A DNA stretch of 11,163 nucleotides from contig JAISTZ010000103.1 of the NCBI GenBank assembly GCA_031272345.1, positions 1 to 11,163 of the forward strand. The letters run 5' to 3'. This DNA comes from Spirochaetaceae bacterium (lineage in GTDB: Bacteria > Spirochaetota > Spirochaetia > Treponematales > Treponemataceae). The position numbers and the translations under genes are program-made. Below, one piece after another: positions 1-7,657 of this stretch (within the stretch, counting starts at the first letter, position 1; each line of letters starts with the position of its first letter). The notes under the pieces were generated by a model. The model did no database searches. It saw only the letters and a list, made by a program, of their open reading frames with translations, and was not told the DNA's origin.

Positions 1-1
1 C

Positions 2-166
2 CTGGACTCCAAGACGGCGCGGGAGATTCTTGAAATCATGGTGTCCCTGAACAAGAGCGCGGGGACCACCTTCATCTTCTCTACCCACGACCATTTGGTG
101 ATGGACTACGCCCGCCGCCTCCTCTCCCTGCGGGACGGGCGGATCGAAAAAGACGAGGCGCGATGA
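2..166 (+). CDS. ABC transporter ATP-binding protein, LolD/MacB-type (C-terminal end only)
   Basis: The window opens inside this gene; only the last 54 residues are present. They begin with LDSKTAREIL, which is the D-loop and following helix of an ABC ATPase, and continue to FIFSTHDHLVMDYARR, where the His of STHD is the switch (H-loop) histidine. They end with the usual short strand LLSLRDGRIEKDEAR. This tail is typical of the LolD/MacB/FtsE class of ATPases, which drive FtsX-fold permeases without moving substrate through the membrane themselves. The stop codon overlaps the next start in an ATGA (163-166), so it is translationally coupled to the permease that follows. Walker A, the signature motif and Walker B lie upstream of the window and could not be checked. 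Confidence 0.93.
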   Translation: MDSKTAREILEIMVSLNKSAGTTFIFSTHDHLVMDYARRLLSLRDGRIEKDEAR

Positions 167-1905
167 TGGCGGGTTCTTTTGAAAGGGCGGCGGCCCTGAA
201 ACGCATGGCCTTCCGCAACCTGGCCCGGCATAAGGTGAAGAGCGCCCTCACGATCACGGCGGTGGCGGTGAGCGTGTGCGTGTACATCTTCGTGGACGGC
301 TGGCTCGTGGGCATGAACATCGATTCCAGGCGGAACATCGTCTCCTACGAGACCGGCGCGGCAAAGGTGCAAACCAAGCTCTACTTTGAAAAACTCGAAG
401 ACCTCCCCATGTACGAGAGCTTCCCGGACTGGAGGATCTACGCGGAGGCCCTCTCCCGGGCCGGGTACGACTCGGCCCCCAGGTTCGTGTTCACCGGCAC
501 GATCGACTCCGAGACGGGCTCCGCGCCCATAGAGTTCACCGCGGTGGACCCGGCCCTGGACGGGCGCCTCTTCCGCTACGGCTCAGGGCTGGAATCCGGG
601 AGGAACATCCGCGCCGGGGCCTTCGAGGTGATTCTGGGGAGCATGGCCGCGGACAAACTCAAGGTGGGGCTCCCCCAGCGGCCCACGAAGAACGACCTGG
701 AGGACGACATTATCCCGTCCGTCCCGGCGGCGGAGCAGGACTTCGTGCGGGGTCTCTACGAGCCCGCCGTAATCCGTGGGGGCGGGATGTTTGCCCCTAA
801 GACGGAGCCCCCTGCTCCGGGGAACGAGCGGTATGTGCTCAAAAAGGACGCCTCCCCGGAGGACCTGGAGCGGTACTGGGCGCTCCTTGCGGACACGGGG
901 CGCATGGACGTGAGCATCTCCACGGTGATCGACATGAAGGCCGCCCCGGACACGGTGAGCGCCCTCCGGTGGGACACGGACATCTCCCCCCTCCTCACAC
1001 CCCAGGAGCGGGACGCCTTCCTGCGGGCCTACGAGTGGGACGAGCTCCTTTCGGCCTACTACCTTGCCTCCGACGACGGGGACCTCCTGGCGGAGGTGCT
1101 CAATTCCCTGGTACGGATCGACTACGCCGGGGCGGTGCGGCACGTGTACCAGCTCATCACCGCGGAGGTGGTGGGGGTGCTCAACACCCCGGACCCAAAA
1201 CTCAACGGCAACTTCGCCCTGATCCCCCTGGACGCGCTCCAGGACGAGCGGGGGCTCATGCTGGAAGGCCGCGTCACGGAGCTCGCGGTGCGCATCAAGG
1301 GCGCGAAGGACACGGTGATGCCCGGGGCGGCTGAGTCCCCGGGGGCGATCGAATCCGCCCTGAAGGGGGAGCTCGCCAAAGCGGGGAAAACCTTGCCCGA
1401 AGATTTGGGGGTTTTCGGATGGGAGGGGTACGTCAAGGACTATCTGGCGGCCTCCGCCGGGGACAACTGGAGCACCCGCATCCTGGTGATCATCCTCTTC
1501 ATCCTGTCCTTCCTGGGTATTGCGAACACCATGCTTCTTGCCATACTTGAGCGTACCAAGGAAACCGGCATGATGCGGGCCCAGGGCATGACCGACGGGG
1601 AACTGCTTTTTACCTATATGATCGAGGCAGGCATGGTAGGGCTCTTCGGCGCGGCGATCGGGGTCGTCCTGGGGTGTCTCATCAACATCCCCATGGTGAA
1701 CACGGGGATCGATCTCTCCGCAATGACCGAGGCCATGGGGGGCGACATCGGCTACCGGGTGAACGGCTTCTTCCGGTCCGCCTGGAATATCCCGGTGATT
1801 GCCGGGTCGGGGGTCCTCGCCACGGTGATTTCCGCGGTGATGGCCTTCTTCCCCACCAGGAAGGCCCTGTCCATGGCCATAACGGACAGCATGAGGTTTG
1901 AATAA
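163..1905 (+). CDS. ABC transporter permease, FtsX/LolC-E fold, enlarged periplasmic domain
   Basis: A 580-residue inner-membrane permease. One transmembrane helix lies near residues 29-50 (LTITAVAVSVCVYIFVDGW). A very large periplasmic region (about 51-437) follows, then three C-terminal helices near 439-462, 485-510 and 540-566. The C-terminal block contains the FtsX-type coupling segment ERTKETGMMRAQGMT just after the second helix. This one-plus-three topology is that of LolC/LolE and MacB, which extract lipoproteins or squeeze periplasmic partners rather than forming a channel. LolC/E proteins are usually about 400 residues, so the periplasmic domain here carries roughly 170 extra. The start may be ATG 163 or ATG 166; a weak GAGG at 155-158 suits 166 slightly better. 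It sits in an operon with the ATPase, a second permease, a LolA-like carrier and a barrel protein. The substrate is unknown; lipoprotein or lipid export is inferred from context. Confidence 0.92.
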   Translation: MMAGSFERAAALKRMAFRNLARHKVKSALTITAVAVSVCVYIFVDGWLVGMNIDSRRNIVSYETGAAKVQTKLYFEKLEDLPMYESFPDWRIYAEALSRAGYDSAPRFVFTGTIDSETGSAPIEFTAVDPALDGRLFRYGSGLESGRNIRAGAFEVILGSMAADKLKVGLPQRPTKNDLEDDIIPSVPAAEQDFVRGLYEPAVIRGGGMFAPKTEPPAPGNERYVLKKDASPEDLERYWALLADTGRMDVSISTVIDMKAAPDTVSALRWDTDISPLLTPQERDAFLRAYEWDELLSAYYLASDDGDLLAEVLNSLVRIDYAGAVRHVYQLITAEVVGVLNTPDPKLNGNFALIPLDALQDERGLMLEGRVTELAVRIKGAKDTVMPGAAESPGAIESALKGELAKAGKTLPEDLGVFGWEGYVKDYLAASAGDNWSTRILVIILFILSFLGIANTMLLAILERTKETGMMRAQGMTDGELLFTYMIEAGMVGLFGAAIGVVLGCLINIPMVNTGIDLSAMTEAMGGDIGYRVNGFFRSAWNIPVIAGSGVLATVISAVMAFFPTRKALSMAITDSMRFE

Positions 1906-1908
1906 CGG

Positions 1909-1967
1909 GGTGGCGATGCCACCTTTTATAAAGGAGCCGGCGGCTAGGCCGTTTTTATAAAAAGGAT
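1909..1967 (+). repeat. Tandem imperfect repeat, each copy a hairpin plus T-run plus AGGA
   Basis: The gap between the two permease genes consists of two similar units of about 28 nt. Unit 1 is GGTGGC-GAT-GCCACC followed by TTTTATAAAGGAG (1909-1936). Unit 2 is GGCGGC-TAG-GCCGTT followed by TTTATAAAAAGGA (1939-1966). Both keep a six-pair stem with a three-base loop; the second uses two G-U pairs. The second unit supplies the Shine-Dalgarno AAAAGGA for the downstream start at 1974, and the first carries an equivalent AAAGGAG with no start codon. The stems followed by T-runs resemble weak terminators or RNA-processing/stabilising hairpins that could set the ratio of the two permeases. Confidence 0.6.
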
Positions 1968-1973
1968 TTGACT

Positions 1974-3254
1974 ATGGAAGCAAACGTGAAAAAACATGGG
2001 TCTTTGCAAAGCACGGGGATGCTGGCGCTGATCGCCCTGCGGAACATCCGGCGGAACGGGCGGCGCACGGTGCTGTGCGTGGTGGCGGTGGGGATTGCGG
2101 TGTTCTTTACGATCGTCATGCAGGCCATGATGGCGGGCATGATAAGCGCCATCGAGCAGGTGGTGCGGGTGTTTGAAACCGGCACGGTGAGCGCGGTCTC
2201 CGGGGACTTCGAGGCGGAAAAGGAATACTTCCCCGTGCAGTACCCGGTGGGGGAGGGTAGGTCCCTCTCGGAACTGAAAGCCACCCTGGGGGAGATACCC
2301 GGCGTGAAGGCGGTGGTGGGCAGAATCACGGCCTTCGCCACCCTCCAGGACAGCACGATAAAGCACGCCCTCCTCTGGGGCATCGACGCGGCGGAGGAAA
2401 CCGCCCTGAACGACTTCAACCAGACGGACAAGACCAACGGCCTGGTGGAGGGGCGGTTTCCGTCCCCTGGGGCTAACGAGTGCGCCATCGGCGTGAGGAT
2501 GGCGAAAAAGGCGGGCCTCCGGATCGGCGACCGGGTGCCCCTCAAGACGGTGTCCTCCCAGTTCTCGGACAAGCTCTGGAGTCCCGCGATAACGGGCATC
2601 TTCGAGTTCGACTACATGAAGTACGACGAGGACGTGGTGATCGTGGATCTGGGGCGGCTCCAGCGGCTCCTGGGCCTGGGGGGCGCGGTGCAGCAGGTTC
2701 TGGTCTTCGCCGAAAGGCCCGACCAGAGCCGGGCAATCTCCAACGCGGTGCGGGAAATTCTGCCGGATGACGTGGTGCGGGAATGGCGGGACAACTACTA
2801 CGTGGCCATGATGCAGCAGAGTCAGGTGATTTACGTGGTCGCCTACCTGGTGTTCCTTATCGTGGCGAGTTTCCTCATCATCAACACGGTGGTGATGATC
2901 ATCCACGAGCGCATCAAGGAAATCGGCATGATGGGAAGCCTGGGCATGACAAGGCGGGAAATCGTGGAGGTCTTCTTCTTCGAGGCCCTCTTCTTGAGCA
3001 TCCTGGGGGCCCTGGCGGGGGCCGCCGTGGGGGCGATCACCACGGGTATCGGCTCCATCTTCCCCCTGGACTTCAACGCCATGACCGGGGGCGGGTTCAA
3101 GGAGTTCCCCATAGCGGGCACCCTCTACCTGCAATTCTCCCCGGCAATCCTCGTCCAGGGCTTCCTCTTCGGGGTGGTCATCGCGGGAATCTGCACGCTG
3201 TTCCCGTCACTTAAAAGCGCGTTCATCGAGCCCGTAGAGGCATTAAGGAGGTAG
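1974..3254 (+). CDS. ABC transporter permease, FtsX/LolC-E fold (second subunit)
   Basis: A permease of about 426 residues, the normal size for LolC/LolE. It has an N-terminal helix (TVLCVVAVGIAVFFTIVMQA), a periplasmic domain of roughly 230 residues and three C-terminal helices (VIYVVAYLVFLIVASFLIIN; LFLSILGALAGAAVGAITTG; ILVQGFLFGVVIAGICTLFP). HERIKEIGMMGSLGMTRREI is the conserved cytoplasmic coupling segment after the second helix, matching ERTKETGMMRAQGMT in the first permease, so the two are paralogues likely to pair as a heterodimer. The ATG at 1974 is preferred to an in-frame TTG at 1968: AAAAGGA ends at 1965, which leaves 8 nt to the ATG but only 2 to the TTG. The stop codon lies right after the Shine-Dalgarno of the LolA-like gene, so translation is coupled. 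Confidence 0.92.
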   Translation: MEANVKKHGSLQSTGMLALIALRNIRRNGRRTVLCVVAVGIAVFFTIVMQAMMAGMISAIEQVVRVFETGTVSAVSGDFEAEKEYFPVQYPVGEGRSLSELKATLGEIPGVKAVVGRITAFATLQDSTIKHALLWGIDAAEETALNDFNQTDKTNGLVEGRFPSPGANECAIGVRMAKKAGLRIGDRVPLKTVSSQFSDKLWSPAITGIFEFDYMKYDEDVVIVDLGRLQRLLGLGGAVQQVLVFAERPDQSRAISNAVREILPDDVVREWRDNYYVAMMQQSQVIYVVAYLVFLIVASFLIINTVVMIIHERIKEIGMMGSLGMTRREIVEVFFFEALFLSILGALAGAAVGAITTGIGSIFPLDFNAMTGGGFKEFPIAGTLYLQFSPAILVQGFLFGVVIAGICTLFPSLKSAFIEPVEALRR

Positions 3255-3256
3255 CT

Positions 3257-3994
3257 ATGAAGAAAGTCATTTTGACAATGGCCGTCATCTTGTCAGTGGC
3301 GGCCCTGTTCGCCCAGCCTTCGGCAACCGAATTGCTCAAGAAGGTTGACGATAACGAGGTGTACGAGACGATTCAGTACAAGGGGAACATGATCATCGAC
3401 TACAACAGGCGGCGCTACGTGAAGGAGATGACCGCCTACGCCAGAGGGAACGCCTACAGTTACATGGAATTCACTAACCCCGAGGACGCGGGCACCAAGT
3501 ACCTGAAGCGGGAAAACCGGCTCTACGTGTATTCCCCGGACACGGAACAGGTGATGCCCATTTCCGGGCACATGCTCCAGGAGTCCATGATGAATTCGGA
3601 CCTCTCCTACGAGGACTCCATCGAAAACGAGACCCTCTCGGCCCGGTACACCCCCTCCCTGGGGGGGAGCGATTCCTGGGACGGGAAGGACTGCTGGATC
3701 CTGGACCTTTCGGCAAAAAAGAAGACCGAGAGCTACCCCAAGCGGAAGCTCTGGATCGACAAGGCGACCGGGGACGTGCTCCACTACGAGCTCTTCGCGC
3801 CCTCCGGGGCCAAGCTGAAGGACTACACCCTCACCCGGATCGAGGTGATCGGCGGGCTGCGCTTCCCCTGCGAGTTCGAGATGCGGGACCTGCGCCGGAA
3901 AAACAGCAAGACCTCCTTCGTGATGAAGGAGGTCAAGCTGAACGTGCCGATTAACGACAGGATTTTCAGCACACAAAATCTGGAGCGGAACTGA
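3257..3994 (+). CDS. Outer membrane lipoprotein-sorting protein, LolA-like periplasmic carrier
   Basis: A 245-residue exported protein. The signal peptide MKKVILTMAVILSVAALFA is followed by QPSATE, with likely cleavage after residue 19; no lipobox Cys is present, so it should be soluble in the periplasm. The rest is a beta-rich domain matching the LolA_like/outer-membrane lipoprotein-sorting family. The clearest marker is NSDLSYEDS at about 113-121, the equivalent of the family's SDFSYEDL motif, with KYLKRENRLYVYSP before it and KRKLWIDKATGDVLHYELF after it. Members shuttle a hydrophobic ligand, such as a lipoprotein acyl group or lipid, from an inner-membrane transporter to the outer membrane. 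A strong AAGGAGG (3245-3251) overlaps the end of the permease gene. Its stop overlaps the next start by one base (TGATG). The position after an FtsX-type ABC transporter supports a carrier role. Confidence 0.88.
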   Translation: MKKVILTMAVILSVAALFAQPSATELLKKVDDNEVYETIQYKGNMIIDYNRRRYVKEMTAYARGNAYSYMEFTNPEDAGTKYLKRENRLYVYSPDTEQVMPISGHMLQESMMNSDLSYEDSIENETLSARYTPSLGGSDSWDGKDCWILDLSAKKKTESYPKRKLWIDKATGDVLHYELFAPSGAKLKDYTLTRIEVIGGLRFPCEFEMRDLRRKNSKTSFVMKEVKLNVPINDRIFSTQNLERN

Positions 3995-5163
3995 TGAAGA
4001 AATTTTTTTCGGTGATTCTGGTGTCGGCCCTTGGGGCGCTCGTGGTTGCCGCGCCGTCCTTTTCCGGGGTGTTCGACTCGAAGCTTTCCCTCGGAGCGGG
4101 GGCGGGGGACGGAACGCCGGAGTTCCTCTGGGGGCTTGAGGAATACCTCAACCTGCGGATGAAAGCTTCCCTCGGGGACCGGGTGACCTTTAACGGCGCG
4201 TTCAATGTGGCCGCCGCCGGAGGTATGTACGCCGCCGCCCTGGGGGCGGTCCAGACTCCGGCTGCCCAGGCCCTGTCCCGAAATTACAGCGCCTCCATCG
4301 AGCTGGAGCGGCTCTACTTCCGCATTAACACCGACAGGGCGGACATCGAGGCCGGGCTCATGCGTCTGGCCTTCGGGTACGGCCTGGCCTGGTCGCCCAT
4401 GGACTTCCTCAACCCCAAGAATCCCCTGGTGTCCGACGCCCGGCCCAGGGCGGCCCTCGCCGCTTCGGTCACCGCATACCCCACGGAGACGATGAAGGTC
4501 CAGGCTTTTTTCGCGGGGCCCCAAAACCCCTTCGATTTTGACGGCGGCGGCATCCGCCTGGGCGCGATGGCGGAGAATCACTGGGATGCCTTGAGCCTCC
4601 AGGGAATCTACGCGGGGGAAATGCCCAGAGAAAAAACCGCTTCCTTTCCGGGTTCCCAATACGGGGTGCACCGGGCGGGGCTTTCCGTCAAGGCCGACCT
4701 CAAGGTCACCCTGATCGGGGAGGCCCTCTACACGTGGAACACCGGCGTAACCACCGGCGTGGACGGGCTTTCCGCCAGCCTGGGGGGGGACTACTCCTTC
4801 CTCGACGGGGACGTCTACGTGCTCGCCGAGTATCTCTACAGCGGGGAACACTCCCAGACCGCCCTGAGCGCCGAAAATCCCGCCGGTTTCACGGGCCGGC
4901 ACTATCTCTTCGCGTCCGGGGCCTATCTCTTTGACGACTACACGAGTCTGACTGTGGGCCTGGCGGCGAATTGTTCCGACTGTTCCTTCACCCCGATCGT
5001 CACGTTCCAGACGGACTTCTTCCAGGGGGTCACCTTCATCGCCGCGGCCAGGGCGCCCCTGGACCGGGCCGCCTCCGGGGACCAGTCCCTCCGGGGCGAG
5101 TTGGGGGCCGACAATTCCGGGGTCAAATTCCTGGCTGACGTGACGGTGCGGGTCAAATTTTAA
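3994..5163 (+). CDS. Probable outer-membrane beta-barrel protein
   Basis: A 389-residue exported protein that I do not recognise as a named family. It starts with the signal peptide MKKFFSVILVSALGALVVAAPSFSG. The mature part alternates short amphipathic strands with Gly/Asn/Asp turns throughout, for example YSASIELERLYFRINTDRADIEAGLMRLAFGYGL and DVYVLAEYLYSGEHS. It ends in FLADVTVRVKF, a final strand closing with a terminal Phe, the classic barrel-assembly signal. It has no long hydrophobic helix after the signal peptide. It is the last gene of the ABC-permease-LolA operon and overlaps the LolA-like stop by one base. It is therefore likely to be the outer-membrane acceptor or outlet of the pathway, standing where LolB would be in Enterobacteria. 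A porin unrelated to transport by this ABC system is possible but less likely given the overlap. Confidence 0.8.
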   Translation: MKKFFSVILVSALGALVVAAPSFSGVFDSKLSLGAGAGDGTPEFLWGLEEYLNLRMKASLGDRVTFNGAFNVAAAGGMYAAALGAVQTPAAQALSRNYSASIELERLYFRINTDRADIEAGLMRLAFGYGLAWSPMDFLNPKNPLVSDARPRAALAASVTAYPTETMKVQAFFAGPQNPFDFDGGGIRLGAMAENHWDALSLQGIYAGEMPREKTASFPGSQYGVHRAGLSVKADLKVTLIGEALYTWNTGVTTGVDGLSASLGGDYSFLDGDVYVLAEYLYSGEHSQTALSAENPAGFTGRHYLFASGAYLFDDYTSLTVGLAANCSDCSFTPIVTFQTDFFQGVTFIAAARAPLDRAASGDQSLRGELGADNSGVKFLADVTVRVKF

Positions 5164-5180
5164 CGGCAGTGTGCTAAAAT

Positions 5181-5187
5181 AAGGAGG
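5181..5187 (+). promoter_or_regulatory. Strong Shine-Dalgarno of the aldolase gene
   Basis: AAGGAGG lies 9 nt before the ATG at 5197 and fixes that start. It contrasts with the genes downstream, which lack any such site. Confidence 0.85.
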
Positions 5188-5196
5188 ACATTCCAG

Positions 5197-5958
5197 ATGG
5201 TTGATAACAAGTTAAAGAAAATTTTTGCCCGGGGTGAAGCCGCCCTTGGCAGTTTCATTACGTGTAACGCCCCCGACCTGGTGGAGATCTACGCCCTTGC
5301 CGGGTTTGATTTTGTCATTATTGACAATGAACACGGGCCGATGGGCCAGGAGAGTTCCCAGCACCTTATCAGGGCGGCGGAATGCCGGGGCATTACGCCC
5401 ATTGTGCGGATTCCCAATTCTGATGAAAGCACCATTCTGCACATCCTGGACGTAGGCGCCCACGGAATTCAGATTCCCCAGGTGAACGATGCCGAAACCG
5501 CCCAGGCAATCGTCCGGCGGGCAAAATACAAGCCCGCCGGTTCCAGGGGCGTCGCCTTTCCCCGCGCCGCTGATTACGGCCTGACGGATCTGGGCGCTTA
5601 TTTTGAGCACGAAAACAGCGAGGTGATGATAGTCACCCATTGCGAAAACACCCTCTGCCTTGAAAATCTCGATGCAATCTGTCAGATCCCGGAAATCGAC
5701 GTCATTTTCCTCGGCCCCTACGACATGTCCCAATCCATGGGAATCACCGGGCAGGTCACCCACCCCCGCATCGAGGAAGCTGCAAAAAAAGTCGTCGCGA
5801 CCGCAAAAAAATACGGCAAAGTCGCGGGTATTTTTGCGGGGAATGGAAGCGCCGCCAAAGAACGGGCGAAACAGGGATTCCAGTATGTCGCCGTGGGTGT
5901 GGACACCACGCTCTTCGGCGCCGTATGCAAACAGGAAGCCCAAGCCTTCAAATCATAG
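5197..5958 (+). CDS. HpcH/HpaI-family class II aldolase (RhmA/HpaI type)
   Basis: A 253-residue cytosolic enzyme of the metal-dependent pyruvate aldolase family, which reversibly cleaves 2-keto-4-hydroxy acids such as 4-hydroxy-2-ketoheptanedioate or 2-keto-3-deoxy-L-rhamnonate to pyruvate and an aldehyde. The catalytic His is H46 in IIDNEHGPM and the substrate Arg is R71 in PIVRIPN. GSRGVAFPRAADYG (115-128) is the conserved phosphate/substrate loop. The metal ligands are E150 (THCEN) and D176 (FLGPYDMSQSMG). These positions are one off from H45, R70, E149 and D175 of HpaI, so the enzyme should be active. The usual Gln two residues before the metal Glu (Q-x-E) is His148 here, which may change substrate or metal preference. 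No sugar-acid dehydratase or kinase lies nearby to indicate the substrate. It has its own strong ribosome site and may be read through from the export operon 34 nt upstream. Confidence 0.93.
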   Translation: MVDNKLKKIFARGEAALGSFITCNAPDLVEIYALAGFDFVIIDNEHGPMGQESSQHLIRAAECRGITPIVRIPNSDESTILHILDVGAHGIQIPQVNDAETAQAIVRRAKYKPAGSRGVAFPRAADYGLTDLGAYFEHENSEVMIVTHCENTLCLENLDAICQIPEIDVIFLGPYDMSQSMGITGQVTHPRIEEAAKKVVATAKKYGKVAGIFAGNGSAAKERAKQGFQYVAVGVDTTLFGAVCKQEAQAFKS

Positions 5959-5997
5959 GCGCAAAGCGAATCCTCCGGGAACTACGTTCCACCTCCC

Positions 5998-6026
5998 TTG
6001 CCCAGCCCCCGGCATTATGCTACACT
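5998..6026 (+). promoter_or_regulatory. Sigma-70 promoter giving a leaderless prenyltransferase mRNA
   Basis: TTGCCC (5998-6003), 17 nt, then TACACT (6021-6026), with an extended -10 TG one base before the hexamer. Six bases separate it from the ATG at 6033, so the predicted transcription start falls on or next to the start codon. No Shine-Dalgarno is present in the preceding bases. Confidence 0.6.
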
Positions 6027-6032
6027 TCGCCC

Positions 6033-7082
6033 ATGCCGGTCCAGCCGAAAGCAAACACCGCCAGGGCCCATTGCGGCGAAATCCTCCAGAACATCGAGCG
6101 CATCCTCTCCGCTGCCCTGGAGAACGACGGCGAAGAATCCCGCTATCCCCTCTCGGCGCCGGTGAAGGCCCTCCTTCAGGCGGGGGGGAAGCGCTGGCGG
6201 CCCCTGCTCATGGCGCTCTGCGCGGAACTTGGGGCGGGGCATGAGGACGGTGCGCCGCCCTCACCGGAGGCCGCGCAAAAGGCGGAGGCGGCCTGTCACC
6301 TTGCGCCCATGGTGGAGTTCGCCCACACGGCCAGCCTGATTCACGACGACATCGAGGACGCCTCGGACATGCGGCGGGGGAAGCCCGCGGCCCACATCAC
6401 CTGGGGGGTGGACACGGCGCTCAATGCCGGCTCGTGGCTCTACTTCAAGGCCCTGGAGTGCGTGGAGGATCCCCGGATAGACCCCGCCCTGCGGCCCGCC
6501 CTCTACGCCCTCTACGGAAGGGAGCTCCGCCGGCTGCACCTGGGGCAGGCCATGGACATCGCCTGGCACAGGGACCCGGCGTTTTTTCCAACCCGGAACG
6601 ACTACCTCAGGATGGTCACCCTAAAGACGGGAACCCTGGCGTCCCTGGCGGCCCAGGCCGGGCTCATCCTGGGGGGGCGGGCGGATAAGGCGGCGGACGC
6701 CGGGCAGGCGGCGGCGGGAATCGGCGCGGCCTTCCAGCTCCTGGATGACGCGGCGAATCTATCCACGGGGAATCCGGGCAAGAAGCGGGGGGACGACGTT
6801 GTGGAGGGGAAAAAGAGCTTCGTCATCATCCGGCACCTGGAGGAGCGGCCCCAGGACGCGCCCCTCATCGCAGGGTGTTTTGCCCGGGCAAAGGCCGAGG
6901 GCATCGAAAGCCCCGCGGTGGAGCGGCTTATCGCCCTGGTCACCGAGTCCGGGGCGCTTTCCCAGGGGGCTGCGGAGGCCCGCCGCATGATGGAGGGGGC
7001 CTGCGGGGCCTTTGAATCACGCTTTCCGGGGCAAAAAAAACTGGCAAAATCTGTCACGAATCTCTTTTTGCCATTGCCCTAA
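6033..7082 (+). CDS. Polyprenyl diphosphate synthase (trans-isoprenyl diphosphate synthase)
   Basis: A 349-residue enzyme that condenses isopentenyl diphosphate onto an allylic diphosphate. GGKRWRPLL (51-59) is the conserved substrate site and HDDIEDASDMRRG holds the first Asp-rich motif (D105, D106, D109). KTG (198-200) and FQLLDDAANL follow, with the second Asp-rich motif reading D238 D239 A A N242; GKKRGDDVVEGKKSF is the usual region after it. The last Asp of the second motif is Asn, as in some geranylgeranyl diphosphate synthases, so activity is still expected. The residues four and five before D105 are Ser and Ala, small side chains that leave the product pocket open and favour long chains. 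Chain length is inferred. An in-frame ATG at 5925 would overlap the aldolase gene; the ATG at 6033 is chosen because of the promoter at 5998-6026 and because family homology starts after it. Confidence 0.9.
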   Translation: MPVQPKANTARAHCGEILQNIERILSAALENDGEESRYPLSAPVKALLQAGGKRWRPLLMALCAELGAGHEDGAPPSPEAAQKAEAACHLAPMVEFAHTASLIHDDIEDASDMRRGKPAAHITWGVDTALNAGSWLYFKALECVEDPRIDPALRPALYALYGRELRRLHLGQAMDIAWHRDPAFFPTRNDYLRMVTLKTGTLASLAAQAGLILGGRADKAADAGQAAAGIGAAFQLLDDAANLSTGNPGKKRGDDVVEGKKSFVIIRHLEERPQDAPLIAGCFARAKAEGIESPAVERLIALVTESGALSQGAAEARRMMEGACGAFESRFPGQKKLAKSVTNLFLPLP

Positions 7083-7102
7083 TCTTTTTTTTGGGCTATA
7101 CT
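7074..7102 (+). promoter_or_regulatory. Sigma-70 promoter of the TPR gene with a very short leader
   Basis: TTGCCC (7074-7079), 17 nt, then TATACT (7097-7102). The -35 is identical to that at 5998 and overlaps the last codons of the prenyltransferase. Transcription should start near 7109, excluding the in-frame TTG 7091 and ATG 7103 and leaving ATG 7115 with a leader of about 6 nt. Confidence 0.6.
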
Positions 7103-7114
7103 ATGGTGAAGGGT

Positions 7115-7657
7115 ATGACAAGAGAAAACGCGGAGACGCTGAACACACAGGCCATAGAGCTTGCCGCACAGGGTGACTACAACGAAGCCATCGCCTGCTT
7201 CAAGCGCGCAATTTCTATCGAGAAGTCCAATATTCTTCTGTGGTACAACCTGGGCATCACCTACCGGGATTTGGGCGACCTGGAGCTCGCAAGGACCACC
7301 CTGGAATACGCCAACGACCTGGCCGAGGGGGAGGACGAAGAAATCCTGGAGACTCTCTCCCTCCTCTGCTTCACCATCGGCATCATGGACGAAGCTTTCG
7401 CCTACTGCATGGACGGTCTCGCCCTGAACGACAAAAATCCCCACCTGTGGAACAACCTGGGGGTCCTCTTCTTCAACAACACCGAATACGAGGACGCCTG
7501 CTATGCCTTTGAGAACGCTGTCAGCCTGTGCCCCTACTACTACGACGCCCTCTTCAACCTGCGGGACACCTACATCGAGCTGGAGAACGACGCCGGGGCC
7601 GAAGAGTGCGAGCGCCGCATGAGCGGGCTTTTTCCGGGGGACTCCTCCCTTGCGTGA
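7115..7657 (+). CDS. Tetratricopeptide-repeat (TPR) protein
   Basis: A 180-residue protein made of about four TPR units and little else: NTQAIELAAQGDYNEAIACFKRAISIEKSN, LWYNLGITYRDLGDLELARTTLEYAND, a degenerate unit from ILETLSLLCFTIGIMDEAFAYCMDGLAL, then LWNNLGVLFFNNTEYEDACYAFENAVSL. The spaced Gly/Ala/Tyr/Pro pattern of TPR helices is clear. No signal peptide or membrane segment is visible, so it should be a cytosolic scaffold or adaptor with an unknown partner. Three in-frame starts exist; ATG 7115 is chosen because the promoter at 7074-7102 would begin the mRNA downstream of the others. A GAAGGG abuts that ATG too closely to act as a normal Shine-Dalgarno. The 3' end overlaps the RseC-like gene by 8 nt, so the two are co-translated and may act together. 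Confidence 0.85.
   Translation: MTRENAETLNTQAIELAAQGDYNEAIACFKRAISIEKSNILLWYNLGITYRDLGDLELARTTLEYANDLAEGEDEEILETLSLLCFTIGIMDEAFAYCMDGLALNDKNPHLWNNLGVLFFNNTEYEDACYAFENAVSLCPYYYDALFNLRDTYIELENDAGAEECERRMSGLFPGDSSLA

Noticed and set aside
1909..1966. Strong intrinsic terminator ending the export operon between the two permeases
   Set aside because: The stems are only six pairs, one with two G-U pairs, the T-runs are short, and downstream genes are clearly part of the same system. Partial termination or processing remains possible.
1944..3134. 396-codon open frame on the minus strand, opposite the second permease
   Set aside because: Its product is a low-complexity His/Arg/Gly-rich string typical of the antisense of a GC-rich gene. 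The plus-strand permease has clear helices and a family motif.
3823..4902. 359-codon open frame on the minus strand opposite the barrel gene
   Set aside because: It covers two well-supported plus-strand genes, has no recognisable domain and has the Gly/Pro/Arg bias of an antisense shadow.
5152..5180. Possible extended -10 promoter (TGCTAAAAT at 5172-5180) for the aldolase gene
   Set aside because: Transcription would start near 5187, cutting off the strong Shine-Dalgarno at 5181-5187, and the -35 (GTCAAA) is poor. Read-through from upstream fits better.
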